From NCBI RefSeq assembly GCF_014206945.1, contig NZ_JACHON010000002.1, forward strand, positions 248,001-312,000: DNA of 64,000 nt, in the 5' to 3' direction. The notes beneath the pieces were generated by a model that saw nothing but the letters and a program-made list of their open reading frames with translations, was not told where the DNA came from and made no database searches. Source of the DNA: Gracilibacillus halotolerans. GTDB lineage: Bacteria > Bacillota > Bacilli > Bacillales > Amphibacillaceae. The first letter of the stretch is position 1. Every line of letters begins with the position of its first letter. Positions 20,556-29,107 of this stretch are shown piece after piece. A program made the position numbers and the translations under genes.

Positions 20556-22223
20556 GTGAAAAAGCAGTACAATTTGTTGGTAGCACTTTTTTTAGTCATT
20601 TTTTTAGCCGCATGTGGAAATGAAAGTACGAATAACACAAATACAAAAGACGATGATGATTCAGACACAGATGAACCAATAACTTTAACATTATTTAATG
20701 CTGATGGAGAAGAAAAAGAGTTTAATGACGCGGTTGCTCAAAAGATTACCGAAGAAACGGGAGTTGTCTTGGAATTTGATTATCCAGTTGGTGGTAATGA
20801 AGAGGCAGTACCATTAATGATTGCAAGTGGTGATTATCCTGATCTAATTTTTGCTAAGGGAGATATCGGTAAGCTAATTGAAGCAGGTGCTGTTATCAAG
20901 CTAGATGATTTAATCGAAGAGAAAGGCTCAAATTTGAAAGCAATGTATGGTGACCAGCTTGACAGATTAAGACATTCTCTTGAAGACCCTAGTATTTATA
21001 CGGTTGGGACATACGGAGTCGATTCACCTGTATGGGAGCCAAGTGGTACCTTCCAAGTGCAATTAGACGTTTTACGAGAGCTTGGTTATCCTGAGATAAA
21101 AACGTTGGAGGATTTAGAAGCTGCACTTACTGAATATGTGGAGAAATATCCTGAAATAGATGGCCAAAAGACAATCCCATTATCCTTATTAGGTAGTGAT
21201 TGGCGCTGGTTAATTACAGTAGGTGACCCGGCTGGGTTTGCAGCTGGTTTAGCAGGGGATGGACAATGGGCAGTAAATGATGATACTGGCGAAGCGACGT
21301 ATAAATTTTTATTGCCAGAAATAAAGCAGTATTTTAAATGGTTAAATGGCATGAACGCTAAAGGCTTACTAGACCAGGAATCGTTTACACAAACACATGA
21401 TACGTACATTTCAAAATTGTCTTCTGGTCGTGTTTTAGCGATTGCAGATCAAAATTGGAATTTTGGTGACGCGGACATGGCATTAGTGGCAGACGGTAAA
21501 GAATGGAGAACATACGCACCTTTACCTGTTACTTTAGGTGAGGAATACGTTCACCAAGGTATAAAAAACTATGGTTATACAGGTGGCTGGGGTATAGCCA
21601 TTTCTTCCACAACTGAACATCAAGAAAAAGCATTTGAGTTTTTAGACTGGATGGCCTCCGAAGAAGCACAAATTCTTGTTAATTGGGGAATAGAAGGTGT
21701 CCATTACGATGTTGTTGATGGTGAACGTAAGATGAAGGAAGAGGACCGAAATCGTATGAATACAGATGCTAATTACGGAAAGGAAACAGGAGTTGGCTAT
21801 TATGTCTATCCATTTCCTCAATGGGGAATTGGAGCAGTTGATTCCTCTGGTCAGCCAATTACCCCGAATAATGAAGAGCAAATTATCGAAAATTTAAATG
21901 CTGCGGAAAAAGAAGTTCTTTCCGAGTATAGTATGGATAACTGGACAGATTGGTTTCCACCAGCTGAGGAGTTAGGTGTGTCGAATCACGGGCAAGCATT
22001 TAGTTATAATATTCAAGCGGGAAGTGACCTAGAAATTATCATGCAAAAAGCAGATGATTTAACGGAACAGCGTATAACCCAAGCTATTCTAGGCGATCCT
22101 GCTGAATTTGACCAAGCATGGGATTCGATGCTAGAAGAGTTAGAAGCAATGGATATCGCAAGAGCAAACGAATTAATGACACAAAAAACACAAGATATTA
22201 TGGAGCTCTGGGGTACAAAATAA
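20556..22223 (+). CDS. Extracellular sugar-binding lipoprotein of second ABC system, copy 1
   Basis: A 555-residue LplA-type lipoprotein. The signal peptide ends LAAC with Cys20; an acidic/Asn/Thr linker is followed by the binding fold. The mature part is closely related to the lipoprotein at 24412, with long identical blocks around 'TLFNADGEEKEFND' and 'LIFAKGDIGKLIEAG', so the two arose by duplication. GTG start behind GGAGGGGAAG. It is the first gene of a binding-protein/permease/permease/binding-protein run, under the promoter carrying the 18-bp element, and is followed by a stable hairpin before its own permeases. Confidence 0.92.
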   Translation: MKKQYNLLVALFLVIFLAACGNESTNNTNTKDDDDSDTDEPITLTLFNADGEEKEFNDAVAQKITEETGVVLEFDYPVGGNEEAVPLMIASGDYPDLIFAKGDIGKLIEAGAVIKLDDLIEEKGSNLKAMYGDQLDRLRHSLEDPSIYTVGTYGVDSPVWEPSGTFQVQLDVLRELGYPEIKTLEDLEAALTEYVEKYPEIDGQKTIPLSLLGSDWRWLITVGDPAGFAAGLAGDGQWAVNDDTGEATYKFLLPEIKQYFKWLNGMNAKGLLDQESFTQTHDTYISKLSSGRVLAIADQNWNFGDADMALVADGKEWRTYAPLPVTLGEEYVHQGIKNYGYTGGWGIAISSTTEHQEKAFEFLDWMASEEAQILVNWGIEGVHYDVVDGERKMKEEDRNRMNTDANYGKETGVGYYVYPFPQWGIGAVDSSGQPITPNNEEQIIENLNAAEKEVLSEYSMDNWTDWFPPAEELGVSNHGQAFSYNIQAGSDLEIIMQKADDLTEQRITQAILGDPAEFDQAWDSMLEELEAMDIARANELMTQKTQDIMELWGTK

Positions 22224-22230
22224 TACTCGT

Positions 22231-22269
22231 TTATAAGCCTGCTTCCACTTTGTGGGAACAGGCTTATAA
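22231..22269 (+). terminator. Stable hairpin after binding-protein gene (attenuator/stabiliser)
   Basis: 11-bp stem TTATAAGCCTG / CAGGCTTATAA with an inner CTTCCAC/GTGGGAA pairing, but no T-tract downstream. Hairpins of this kind after binding-protein genes can protect mRNA 3' ends or reduce readthrough, giving more binding protein than permease. Confidence 0.6.
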
Positions 22270-22333
22270 ATTACTTATAGTAACTACATTCAAGGCAGAA
22301 AATCTAACATCGTCACATGCAAGGAAATATCTA

Positions 22334-22418
22334 CTTTTTACATGGTTTTATGTCTCAAAAGTGATGTTTTTATAGAAAACGCTTTCTATTATAATGAGTT
22401 TATAATGAAACGCTTACA
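22334..22418 (+). promoter_or_regulatory. Promoter of permease pair with 18-bp element and cre boxes
   Basis: The 18-bp element of 20348 recurs exactly at 22334-22351, again 56 bp before a TATAAT (22390-22395); a second TATAAT lies at 22401-22406. AGAAAACGCTTTCT (22374-22387) is a good cre match just upstream of the first -10. ATGAAACGCTTACA (22405-22418) is a weaker one downstream. Confidence 0.7.
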
Positions 22419-22448
22419 AAATTGGTCTATCAGGTGAGGGGGAAAATA

Positions 22449-23462
22449 ATGAATCAAACGTCTAGTAATGCGTCAAATATGCCTGAAGCCAGCACAATTA
22501 TTGAGAGTCAGGTAAAACCTGCTACACAAAAGAAGAAATATTCTAAGCAAAATGGTAAAGGATTTTGGAAGCGACTTTCCACTCAAAAGATGCTGTTATT
22601 AATGGCACTACCATTTGTTATCTGGCTAATAATCTTTAAATATATTCCTGTGGCTGGTTGGACGATGGCCTTTCAAGATTATAAACCGCAATTTAGTGTG
22701 TGGGAACAAGATTGGGTAGGCTGGAAGCATTTCAAAGATTTATTTAATGAGCCAATGTTCTACCGAGCATTAGAGAACACCTTAGGAATGGGAATATTAG
22801 GTCTAGTATTCGGAACAGGATCCGCTATCTTTTTTGCACTATTACTAAACGAGATGCGATTTATGGCGTTAAAAAAATGGACACAGACAATATCTTATCT
22901 CCCGCATTTTGTTTCATGGGTTATCGTTGCCAACATTGTGATTACGATGTTATCGCCGGAGGGAGTTATTAATAATATATTAACTGGTATTGGCTTAATA
23001 GATTCACCAATTAATTTTATGGCAAATCCGGATATGTTTTGGGGCATTGTAACAGCAGCAGATGTGTGGAAAGAGACTGGTTGGAACGCCATTATCTATT
23101 TAGCGGCAATGGCAGGTGTCGACCCCCAACTTTATGAAGCAGCGAAAGTTGATGGTGCTAGCAGATGGCGACAAATGTGGCATATTACCTTACCAAGTAT
23201 ACGCTCTGTTATTATCGTGCTTTTAATCTTAAATATAGGAAATTTAATAAATATTGGCTTCGAAAAGCAAATGCTTTTAGGAAATAACATTGTTATGGAG
23301 AAGGCACTCGTTATTGATTTATACGCTCTGGATTACGGTATTGGAATGTTCCGCTATTCCTTTGGTACGGCGATAGGTATTTTTAAATCTGTTATAAGTG
23401 TTATTTTAATTCTAATATGTAATGGGATCGCTAAACGAATAGGTGAAGGTAGAGTATTCTAA
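22449..23462 (+). CDS. ABC sugar transporter permease, LplB type
   Basis: 337 residues. A long polar N-terminus (~55 residues, rich in Asn/Ser/Lys) precedes the first helix (~60-80); the EAA loop lies at ~233-256 ('EAAKVDGASRWRQMW'). Start chosen at ATG 22449 behind GAGGGGG; the earlier in-frame ATG at 22422 has no ribosome site. It pairs with the next gene and with the lipoproteins on either side, and is distinct from the permease at 1159 (related family, different sequence). It has its own promoter at 22334-22395. Confidence 0.92.
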   Translation: MNQTSSNASNMPEASTIIESQVKPATQKKKYSKQNGKGFWKRLSTQKMLLLMALPFVIWLIIFKYIPVAGWTMAFQDYKPQFSVWEQDWVGWKHFKDLFNEPMFYRALENTLGMGILGLVFGTGSAIFFALLLNEMRFMALKKWTQTISYLPHFVSWVIVANIVITMLSPEGVINNILTGIGLIDSPINFMANPDMFWGIVTAADVWKETGWNAIIYLAAMAGVDPQLYEAAKVDGASRWRQMWHITLPSIRSVIIVLLILNIGNLINIGFEKQMLLGNNIVMEKALVIDLYALDYGIGMFRYSFGTAIGIFKSVISVILILICNGIAKRIGEGRVF

Positions 23463-23479
23463 TGCGAAAGGAGCTCAAA

Positions 23480-24364
23480 ATGAAAAAACGTAAAATAACT
23501 ACTTTTGATATCGTCTTAACATTATTTATGTTTGTCGTGATTGTAATTACTTTATACCCATTCTTGAACATATTAGCAATCTCGTTAAACAACGCAATTG
23601 ATACAGCACGAGGTGGCATTCATATTTGGCCGCGAGATTTTACTTTTGCAAATTATCAAGAGATATTTGGCAGTAACGACCGATTGTTACAAGCATTTTC
23701 TATGTCAATCTTAAGGACAATTGTAGGAACACTGGCTGGTATTATAGCGAGTACAATGCTTGCTTATGTGCTAAGTAGAAGAGATTTTGTATTTAATGGT
23801 TTCGTCGGTTTTCTACTAGTTTTAACAATGTTTATTAGTGGAGGTCTAATCCCAGAGTACATGCTAATCCGTCAACTAGGCTTAATCAATGACTTCCAAG
23901 TATATATTTGGCCGATGCTACTGTCAGCATTTAACGTTATCGTCATTCGTTCATTTATGGATAATTTACCAGTAGCTTTAGAAGAATCGGCGAAAATGGA
24001 TGGTGCCAATGACTTTGTTATCTTCTCTCGAATTATTATTCCATTATGTTTGCCAGTAATTGCTACAATCTCCTTATTTTTAGCGGTAGGTCAATGGAAT
24101 AGTTGGTTTGACACGTATTTATATGCCCGGGGAAATGAAGCTTTGACTACGTTACAGTTTGAATTAATGAAAATACTTGATAATGCGCAAATGTCAGCAG
24201 GAGATATAAATCAGCAAAATGCACAAGTAATTGCGGGTCAAACAAATCCGCAATCGATTAAAATGGCGATTACAATTATTGCAACCGTTCCGATTTTGTT
24301 AGTTTATCCATTTCTACAAAAGTATTTTGTAACAGGATTAACTTTAGGAGCGGTGAAAAGCTAA
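23480..24364 (+). CDS. ABC sugar transporter permease, LplC/YtcP type
   Basis: 294 residues, with a first helix at about 10-32, the EAA-type loop 'EESAKMDGANDFVIF' near residue 170-185, and the subfamily tail ending GAVKS. ATG 23480 has AAGGAGC at proper distance; an upstream ATG overlaps the stop of the preceding gene. Cotranscribed with the permease upstream and the lipoprotein downstream. It completes the channel of the second importer, which like the first lacks a local ATPase gene. Confidence 0.92.
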   Translation: MKKRKITTFDIVLTLFMFVVIVITLYPFLNILAISLNNAIDTARGGIHIWPRDFTFANYQEIFGSNDRLLQAFSMSILRTIVGTLAGIIASTMLAYVLSRRDFVFNGFVGFLLVLTMFISGGLIPEYMLIRQLGLINDFQVYIWPMLLSAFNVIVIRSFMDNLPVALEESAKMDGANDFVIFSRIIIPLCLPVIATISLFLAVGQWNSWFDTYLYARGNEALTTLQFELMKILDNAQMSAGDINQQNAQVIAGQTNPQSIKMAITIIATVPILLVYPFLQKYFVTGLTLGAVKS

Positions 24365-24411
24365 GTTATTAATTTCTATTAATATATTTTAACTTAATGG
24401 AGGAGATAAAA

Positions 24412-26109
24412 ATGAGAAGGAAATCCAATTTATTACTACTAGTACTTATAGTTACACTGCTGACTTTTCTTGCAGCATGCGGAAGTGACGATCCTAGTGG
24501 GTCTGATTCTAATGATTCGGAATCTACTGACGACAACACAGAGGTCTCATCGGATGAACCAGTAACATTAACGTTGTTTAACGCTGATGGTGAGGAAAAA
24601 GAGTTTAATGATCTAATCGCTCAAAAAATTACCGAAGAAACAGGAGTTGTCCTTGAAATGGACTATCCTGTCGGTGGGAATGAAGAAGCAATTCCATTAA
24701 TGATTGCTAGTGGCGATTATCCGGACTTGATTTTTGCAAAAGGAGATATTGGTAAGTTAATTGAGGCAGGTGCAGTTATTAAGCTTGACGATCTTATTGA
24801 AGAAAAAGGTGACAACTTAAAAGCCATGTACGGGGATCAATTAGATCGGTTACGTCGATCAATAGACGATCCAAGTATTTATACGGTCGGAACCTATGGT
24901 GTGGAAACAGCAGTCTGGGAACCGAGTGGTACCTTCCAAGTTCAATTGGATGTCTTACGTGAACTTGGCTACCCAGAAATAAATACATTAGACGAATTAG
25001 AAGCTGCGTTAACGGAGTATATGGAGAAATATCCTGAAATTGATGGACAGAAAACAATTCCATTATCTTTACTCGGTAGTGATTGGCGTTGGTTAATAAC
25101 CGTTGGAAACCCTGCTGGATTTGCAGCTGGACTTCCTGATGATGGTCAGTGGGCAGTCGATGATGATACAGGGGAAACAACCTACAAATTTCTATTACCA
25201 GAAATGAAAGAATACTTTAAATGGCTAAATGAAATGAATGCGAAAGGATTATTAGATCCTGAATCCTTTACCCAAACACACGATACGTATATTTCAAAAA
25301 TCTCGTCTGGTCGAGTGCTGGCAGTAGCGGATCAAAATTGGAATTTTGGTGACGCGGATAAAGCACTTATAGCTGATGGAAAAGAGTGGAGAACGTATGC
25401 GCCACTTCCGGTAACATTGGATGAAAACTATCAATCGCAAGCTCTAAAGGATTATGGATTTGCAGGTGGCTGGGGAATTGCAATCTCCTCCACAAGTGAA
25501 CACCAAGAAAAAGCATTCGAATTTTTAGATTGGATGGCTTCAGAAGAGGCTCAAATACTTACCAATTGGGGTATTGAAGGAGAGCATTATGATATCGTAG
25601 ATGGTCAACGTGTTATGCATGAAGATGAACGCGAACGAATGAATAGTGATGCAAATTATGCGAAAGACACTGGCGTTGGCTATTATATCTATCCATTCCC
25701 ACAATGGGGTAATGGTGCTGTTGACTCTTCAGGACAATCGATTACGCCTAATAATGAAGAACAAATTATTGAAAATTTAAATGCTGCAGAAAAAGAAGTA
25801 TTACCTGAGTATGGCTTGGACAATTGGACAGATTGGTTCCCTCAAAAAGATGAACTTGGCATCTCCAAACATGGGAGTGTAGCAAACTATACGATTGAAT
25901 CTGGTAGTGATTTAGAAATTATCCAACAAAAAGCAGATGACTTAACAGAACAACGTATCACACAAGCTATTTTAGGAAAACCAGAGGATTTTGATGCGGC
26001 ATGGGACGCAATGATTAAAGAATTGGAAGCAATGAACATTGATAAAGCAAATGAATTAATGACGGAAAAAACAAAAGAAATTATGGAGCTATGGGGTACG
26101 ATGGAATAA
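24412..26109 (+). CDS. Extracellular sugar-binding lipoprotein of second ABC system, copy 2
   Basis: 565 residues. Lipobox LAAC with Cys23, an Asp/Ser-rich linker (24-50), then a binding domain nearly colinear with the lipoprotein at 20556, including shared Trp-rich blocks ('DNWTDWFP' type) and the C-terminal 'TQAILG...ELWGT' region. Start chosen at ATG 24412 behind GGAGGAG. Having one binding protein before and one after the same permease pair suggests that two specificities, or two affinities, feed one channel (inference). Followed by a hairpin like that after copy 1. Confidence 0.92.
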   Translation: MRRKSNLLLLVLIVTLLTFLAACGSDDPSGSDSNDSESTDDNTEVSSDEPVTLTLFNADGEEKEFNDLIAQKITEETGVVLEMDYPVGGNEEAIPLMIASGDYPDLIFAKGDIGKLIEAGAVIKLDDLIEEKGDNLKAMYGDQLDRLRRSIDDPSIYTVGTYGVETAVWEPSGTFQVQLDVLRELGYPEINTLDELEAALTEYMEKYPEIDGQKTIPLSLLGSDWRWLITVGNPAGFAAGLPDDGQWAVDDDTGETTYKFLLPEMKEYFKWLNEMNAKGLLDPESFTQTHDTYISKISSGRVLAVADQNWNFGDADKALIADGKEWRTYAPLPVTLDENYQSQALKDYGFAGGWGIAISSTSEHQEKAFEFLDWMASEEAQILTNWGIEGEHYDIVDGQRVMHEDERERMNSDANYAKDTGVGYYIYPFPQWGNGAVDSSGQSITPNNEEQIIENLNAAEKEVLPEYGLDNWTDWFPQKDELGISKHGSVANYTIESGSDLEIIQQKADDLTEQRITQAILGKPEDFDAAWDAMIKELEAMNIDKANELMTEKTKEIMELWGTME

Positions 26110-26120
26110 GTAAGTACCAA

Positions 26121-26155
26121 ACAAGCCTGATCCACATGTGTGGCTTCAGGCTTGT
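26121..26155 (+). terminator. Hairpin after binding-protein gene copy 2
   Basis: 10-bp stem ACAAGCCTGA / TCAGGCTTGT with a CCACA/TGTGG inner pairing and no T-tract. It shares the AAGCCTG core with the hairpin at 22231, so it was probably duplicated with the lipoprotein gene. Probably gives partial readthrough to the ROK gene. Confidence 0.6.
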
Positions 26156-26183
26156 CTCAATAGAAGAGAAAGAAGTGTGAGAA

Positions 26184-27068
26184 ATGAGCAAAAAGTATCT
26201 TTGCTTTGATATCGGAGGCACACGCGTAAAATATGGTGTACTAGATGATAAGATGTGTTTTCTATATAAAGATTCGTATCGAACACGCCGAGATACGACG
26301 AACGATTTTATAGCTGATTTTTCTCAAGTTGTATCAGAGATCACACAACAATATACCATTGAGAAAATCGGTATTAGCTTTCCAGGTTTTATTAATCCAC
26401 AGACTGGATATGCCCAGTTTGCAGGTGCTTTTGATATTCTGCACGGAAACAACATTAAAAAATTGTTAAGTGAGAATGTTGAAATACCAATCGTCATAGA
26501 AAATGATGCAAATTGCGCAACCTTAGCAGAAAAATTAACAGGTAATGCTGTTGGATGTGATAACTTTATTTGTCTGACAATTGGAACTGGTATTGGTGGC
26601 GGAATTTTTGTGAATGGGAAAATTGTGAACGGATCCAGTTTTAAAGCTGGTGAATTTGGTCTCATGATTGTGGATGGAATGGAGAATGGTTATCAAAATT
26701 TACATAGCATTGCTTCAACAAGTGCACTAATCCAACAATATAAAACGTTAAAAAATCTACCCGAAGCACAGAGTGTAAAAGGGGAAGAGGTATTTTCCAA
26801 TGCTAAAAATGATGCTGCAGTCGCTCGGATTATGGAAAAGTGGTTTGATTACGTAAGTTATGGAATTTTCAATTTGGCGGCTACCTTAAATCCTGAAAAA
26901 ATCTTAATTGGTGGTGCTATCAGTAGTCGCACAGATTTGTATACACAACTAACACGCTCTTTAAATAAGATACCTTCTTGGAAGGACATTGAGGTGCCTA
27001 TCGAGCCTTGCTGTCATTTAAACGATGCTGGGATGCTTGGTGCATTATACAAATGTATGGAGGGATGA
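26184..27068 (+). CDS. ROK family sugar kinase (beta-glucoside/hexose kinase type)
   Basis: 294 residues. ATP-binding motif DIGGTRVKYG at residues 8-17, catalytic Asp in 'ENDANCATLAEK' (D111 region), second phosphate loop 'TIGTGIGGGIF' (~133-143). The zinc motif C-x-C-G-x2-G-C-x-E of ROK repressors and glucokinases is absent, as in beta-glucoside kinases, and there is no HTH domain, so it is an enzyme rather than a regulator. It would phosphorylate a released monosaccharide (glucose, galactose) or a disaccharide in the cytoplasm. It precedes the GH42 gene by 4 bp, so the two are coupled. Confidence 0.85.
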   Translation: MSKKYLCFDIGGTRVKYGVLDDKMCFLYKDSYRTRRDTTNDFIADFSQVVSEITQQYTIEKIGISFPGFINPQTGYAQFAGAFDILHGNNIKKLLSENVEIPIVIENDANCATLAEKLTGNAVGCDNFICLTIGTGIGGGIFVNGKIVNGSSFKAGEFGLMIVDGMENGYQNLHSIASTSALIQQYKTLKNLPEAQSVKGEEVFSNAKNDAAVARIMEKWFDYVSYGIFNLAATLNPEKILIGGAISSRTDLYTQLTRSLNKIPSWKDIEVPIEPCCHLNDAGMLGALYKCMEG

Positions 27069-27072
27069 ATGT

Positions 27073-29106
27073 ATGGTTAGTAAAAGTCTACCGAAGATTT
27101 GGTATGGTGGGGACTACAACCCAGAACAATGGGATGAGGAAACGGTTCTAGAAGATATGCGAATGTTTAAGCTAGCAGGAATTGATGTTGCGACGATAAA
27201 TGTTTTTGCTTGGGCAGAATTACAACCGGATGAAACAACCTATAACTTTGCCAATTTAGATAATACGTTGGATCGACTTCATCGTAATGGTGTGTATGTT
27301 TGTCTCGGAACAAGTACTGCTGCACACCCGGCTTGGATGGCGAAACGATACCCAGATATTCGCAGAGTTGATTTTGAAGGTAGAAAGCGCCAATTTGGCG
27401 GTCGGCATAATTCTTGTCCTAACAGTCCTACATATAGAAAATATGCAGAACGACTTGCAGAAAAGCTGGCAGAAAGGTACAAAGATCACCCCGCTGTTCT
27501 GCTTTGGCATGTATCAAATGAATATGGTGGCTATTGCTATTGTGAGAACTGTCAAAAAGAATTTCGAGTCTGGTTAAGACGAAAGTACAAAACGATGGAT
27601 GAATTGAACGAATCTTGGAATACAGCGTTTTGGGGACATACTTTTTACGATTGGGACGAAATAGTTGCACCGAATGGTCTAAGTGAAGAATGGCAAGGTG
27701 GACAAAATACAAACTTTCAAGGAATTTCACTAGATTATCGTCGCTTTCAGTCAGAAAGTCTTTTGGATGTATTTCGACTTGAAAGGGATGTTATTAAAAA
27801 ACATACTCCTGATACACCAGTGACAACAAATTTAATGGGATTATATCCAGAATTAGATTACTTTAAGTGGGGTAGGGAGATGGATGTTGTCTCGTGGGAT
27901 AACTACCCGTCTATTGATACACCAGTTAGTTTAACTGCGATGACACATGATTTGATGAGGGGGTTGAAAAGCGGTCAGCCATTCATCCTAATGGAACAGA
28001 CACCGAGCCAACAAAATTGGCAGCCATATAATTCGTTAAAAAGGCCTGGTGTAATGCGGTTATGGAGTTATCAAGCAGTTGCACATGGGGCAGATACGGT
28101 AATGTTTTTTCAGTTACGGAGATCAAGAGGTGCTACGGAAAAATATCATGGAGCAGTGATTGAGCATGTTGGCCATGAACATACGAGAGTTTTTCGAGAA
28201 AGTGCTCATTTAGGTAACGAGTTACAACAACTAGAAGATCAACTAATCGATGCAACGGTTGATGCTAAGGTAGCAATTATATTTGATTGGGAGAATCGTT
28301 GGGCAATCGATTTATCTAGTGGTCCTTCCATTGCACTAGACTATGTCAAGGAAGTACACAAGTTTTATGATGCATTTTATCAAAAAAACATACCTGTCGA
28401 TTTGGTGTCTGTTGAAGAAGACCTTTCTAAGTATGATATTGTCATTGCGCCGGTGATGTATATGTTGAAGAATGGTCTAGCGGATCGATTGAAAGCCTTT
28501 GTTAGACAGGGTGGAACGTTTGTAACAACCTTTTTCAGTGGCATAGTAGACGAACGGGATTTAGTCACTTTAGGCGGTTATCCAGGTGAGCTTCGTGAGT
28601 TAGTTGGTATTTGGGCAGAAGAAATAGATGCATTAGAACCAACTCGTTCTAACGAGATCGTATTTAAGCAGCCTTACGGTCATCTACATGGAGAATATTC
28701 ATGTCATATCCTATTCGATTTAATTCATGAAGAAACTGCAGAAGTTCTTGCTACTTATGGCTCCGATTTTTATCAAGGTATGCCAGTACTAACGCGAAAT
28801 CAGTATGGAAAAGGAAAAGCATATTATATTGCTTCATCCCCAGATGAAAACTTTATGAATGATTTTGTTGAAACCGTTATCGAAGAAAAGGGAATAGAAC
28901 CTGGCTTAGTTTCTGTTAATGGTGTAGAAGTAACTACACGACAAAAAAATGGTGAGACAATATGGTTCGTATTGAATCACAATGCTGAATCATCTACTTT
29001 TGATACTGGTTCAAAACGATTGAAGGACTTATTGTCTGGTAAACACTTTTCAGGAAATGCTGAAATTGAGGGAAGAGATGTATATATTTTGAAGGAGGAA
29101 TACTAG
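27073..29106 (+). CDS. GH42 beta-galactosidase
   Basis: 677 residues, normal GH42 length: a TIM barrel (about 10-390), a trimerisation domain of glutamine-amidotransferase-like fold (395-610) and a small C-terminal beta domain. N-terminal GGDYNPEQW is diagnostic. Acid/base E150 (HVSNEYGG) and nucleophile E308 (LMEQTP). The zinc cluster of the family is complete: C115, C155, C157, C160. Start at ATG 27073 behind GGAGGG. It removes beta-linked galactose, for example from galactosylated side chains or galacto-oligosaccharides, in the cytoplasm. It lies directly before the alpha-xylosidase gene, one base after the stop. Confidence 0.93.
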   Translation: MVSKSLPKIWYGGDYNPEQWDEETVLEDMRMFKLAGIDVATINVFAWAELQPDETTYNFANLDNTLDRLHRNGVYVCLGTSTAAHPAWMAKRYPDIRRVDFEGRKRQFGGRHNSCPNSPTYRKYAERLAEKLAERYKDHPAVLLWHVSNEYGGYCYCENCQKEFRVWLRRKYKTMDELNESWNTAFWGHTFYDWDEIVAPNGLSEEWQGGQNTNFQGISLDYRRFQSESLLDVFRLERDVIKKHTPDTPVTTNLMGLYPELDYFKWGREMDVVSWDNYPSIDTPVSLTAMTHDLMRGLKSGQPFILMEQTPSQQNWQPYNSLKRPGVMRLWSYQAVAHGADTVMFFQLRRSRGATEKYHGAVIEHVGHEHTRVFRESAHLGNELQQLEDQLIDATVDAKVAIIFDWENRWAIDLSSGPSIALDYVKEVHKFYDAFYQKNIPVDLVSVEEDLSKYDIVIAPVMYMLKNGLADRLKAFVRQGGTFVTTFFSGIVDERDLVTLGGYPGELRELVGIWAEEIDALEPTRSNEIVFKQPYGHLHGEYSCHILFDLIHEETAEVLATYGSDFYQGMPVLTRNQYGKGKAYYIASSPDENFMNDFVETVIEEKGIEPGLVSVNGVEVTTRQKNGETIWFVLNHNAESSTFDTGSKRLKDLLSGKHFSGNAEIEGRDVYILKEEY

Positions 29107-29107
29107 T

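Noticed and set aside
22118-22375. 85-codon plus frame overlapping the end of a lipoprotein gene and the next promoter
   Set aside because: Crosses the hairpin and the 18-bp promoter element; no ribosome site; out of frame with real genes.
24794-25180. 128-codon minus-strand frame
   Set aside because: Lies wholly inside the second binding-lipoprotein gene, with no ribosome site; shadow frame.
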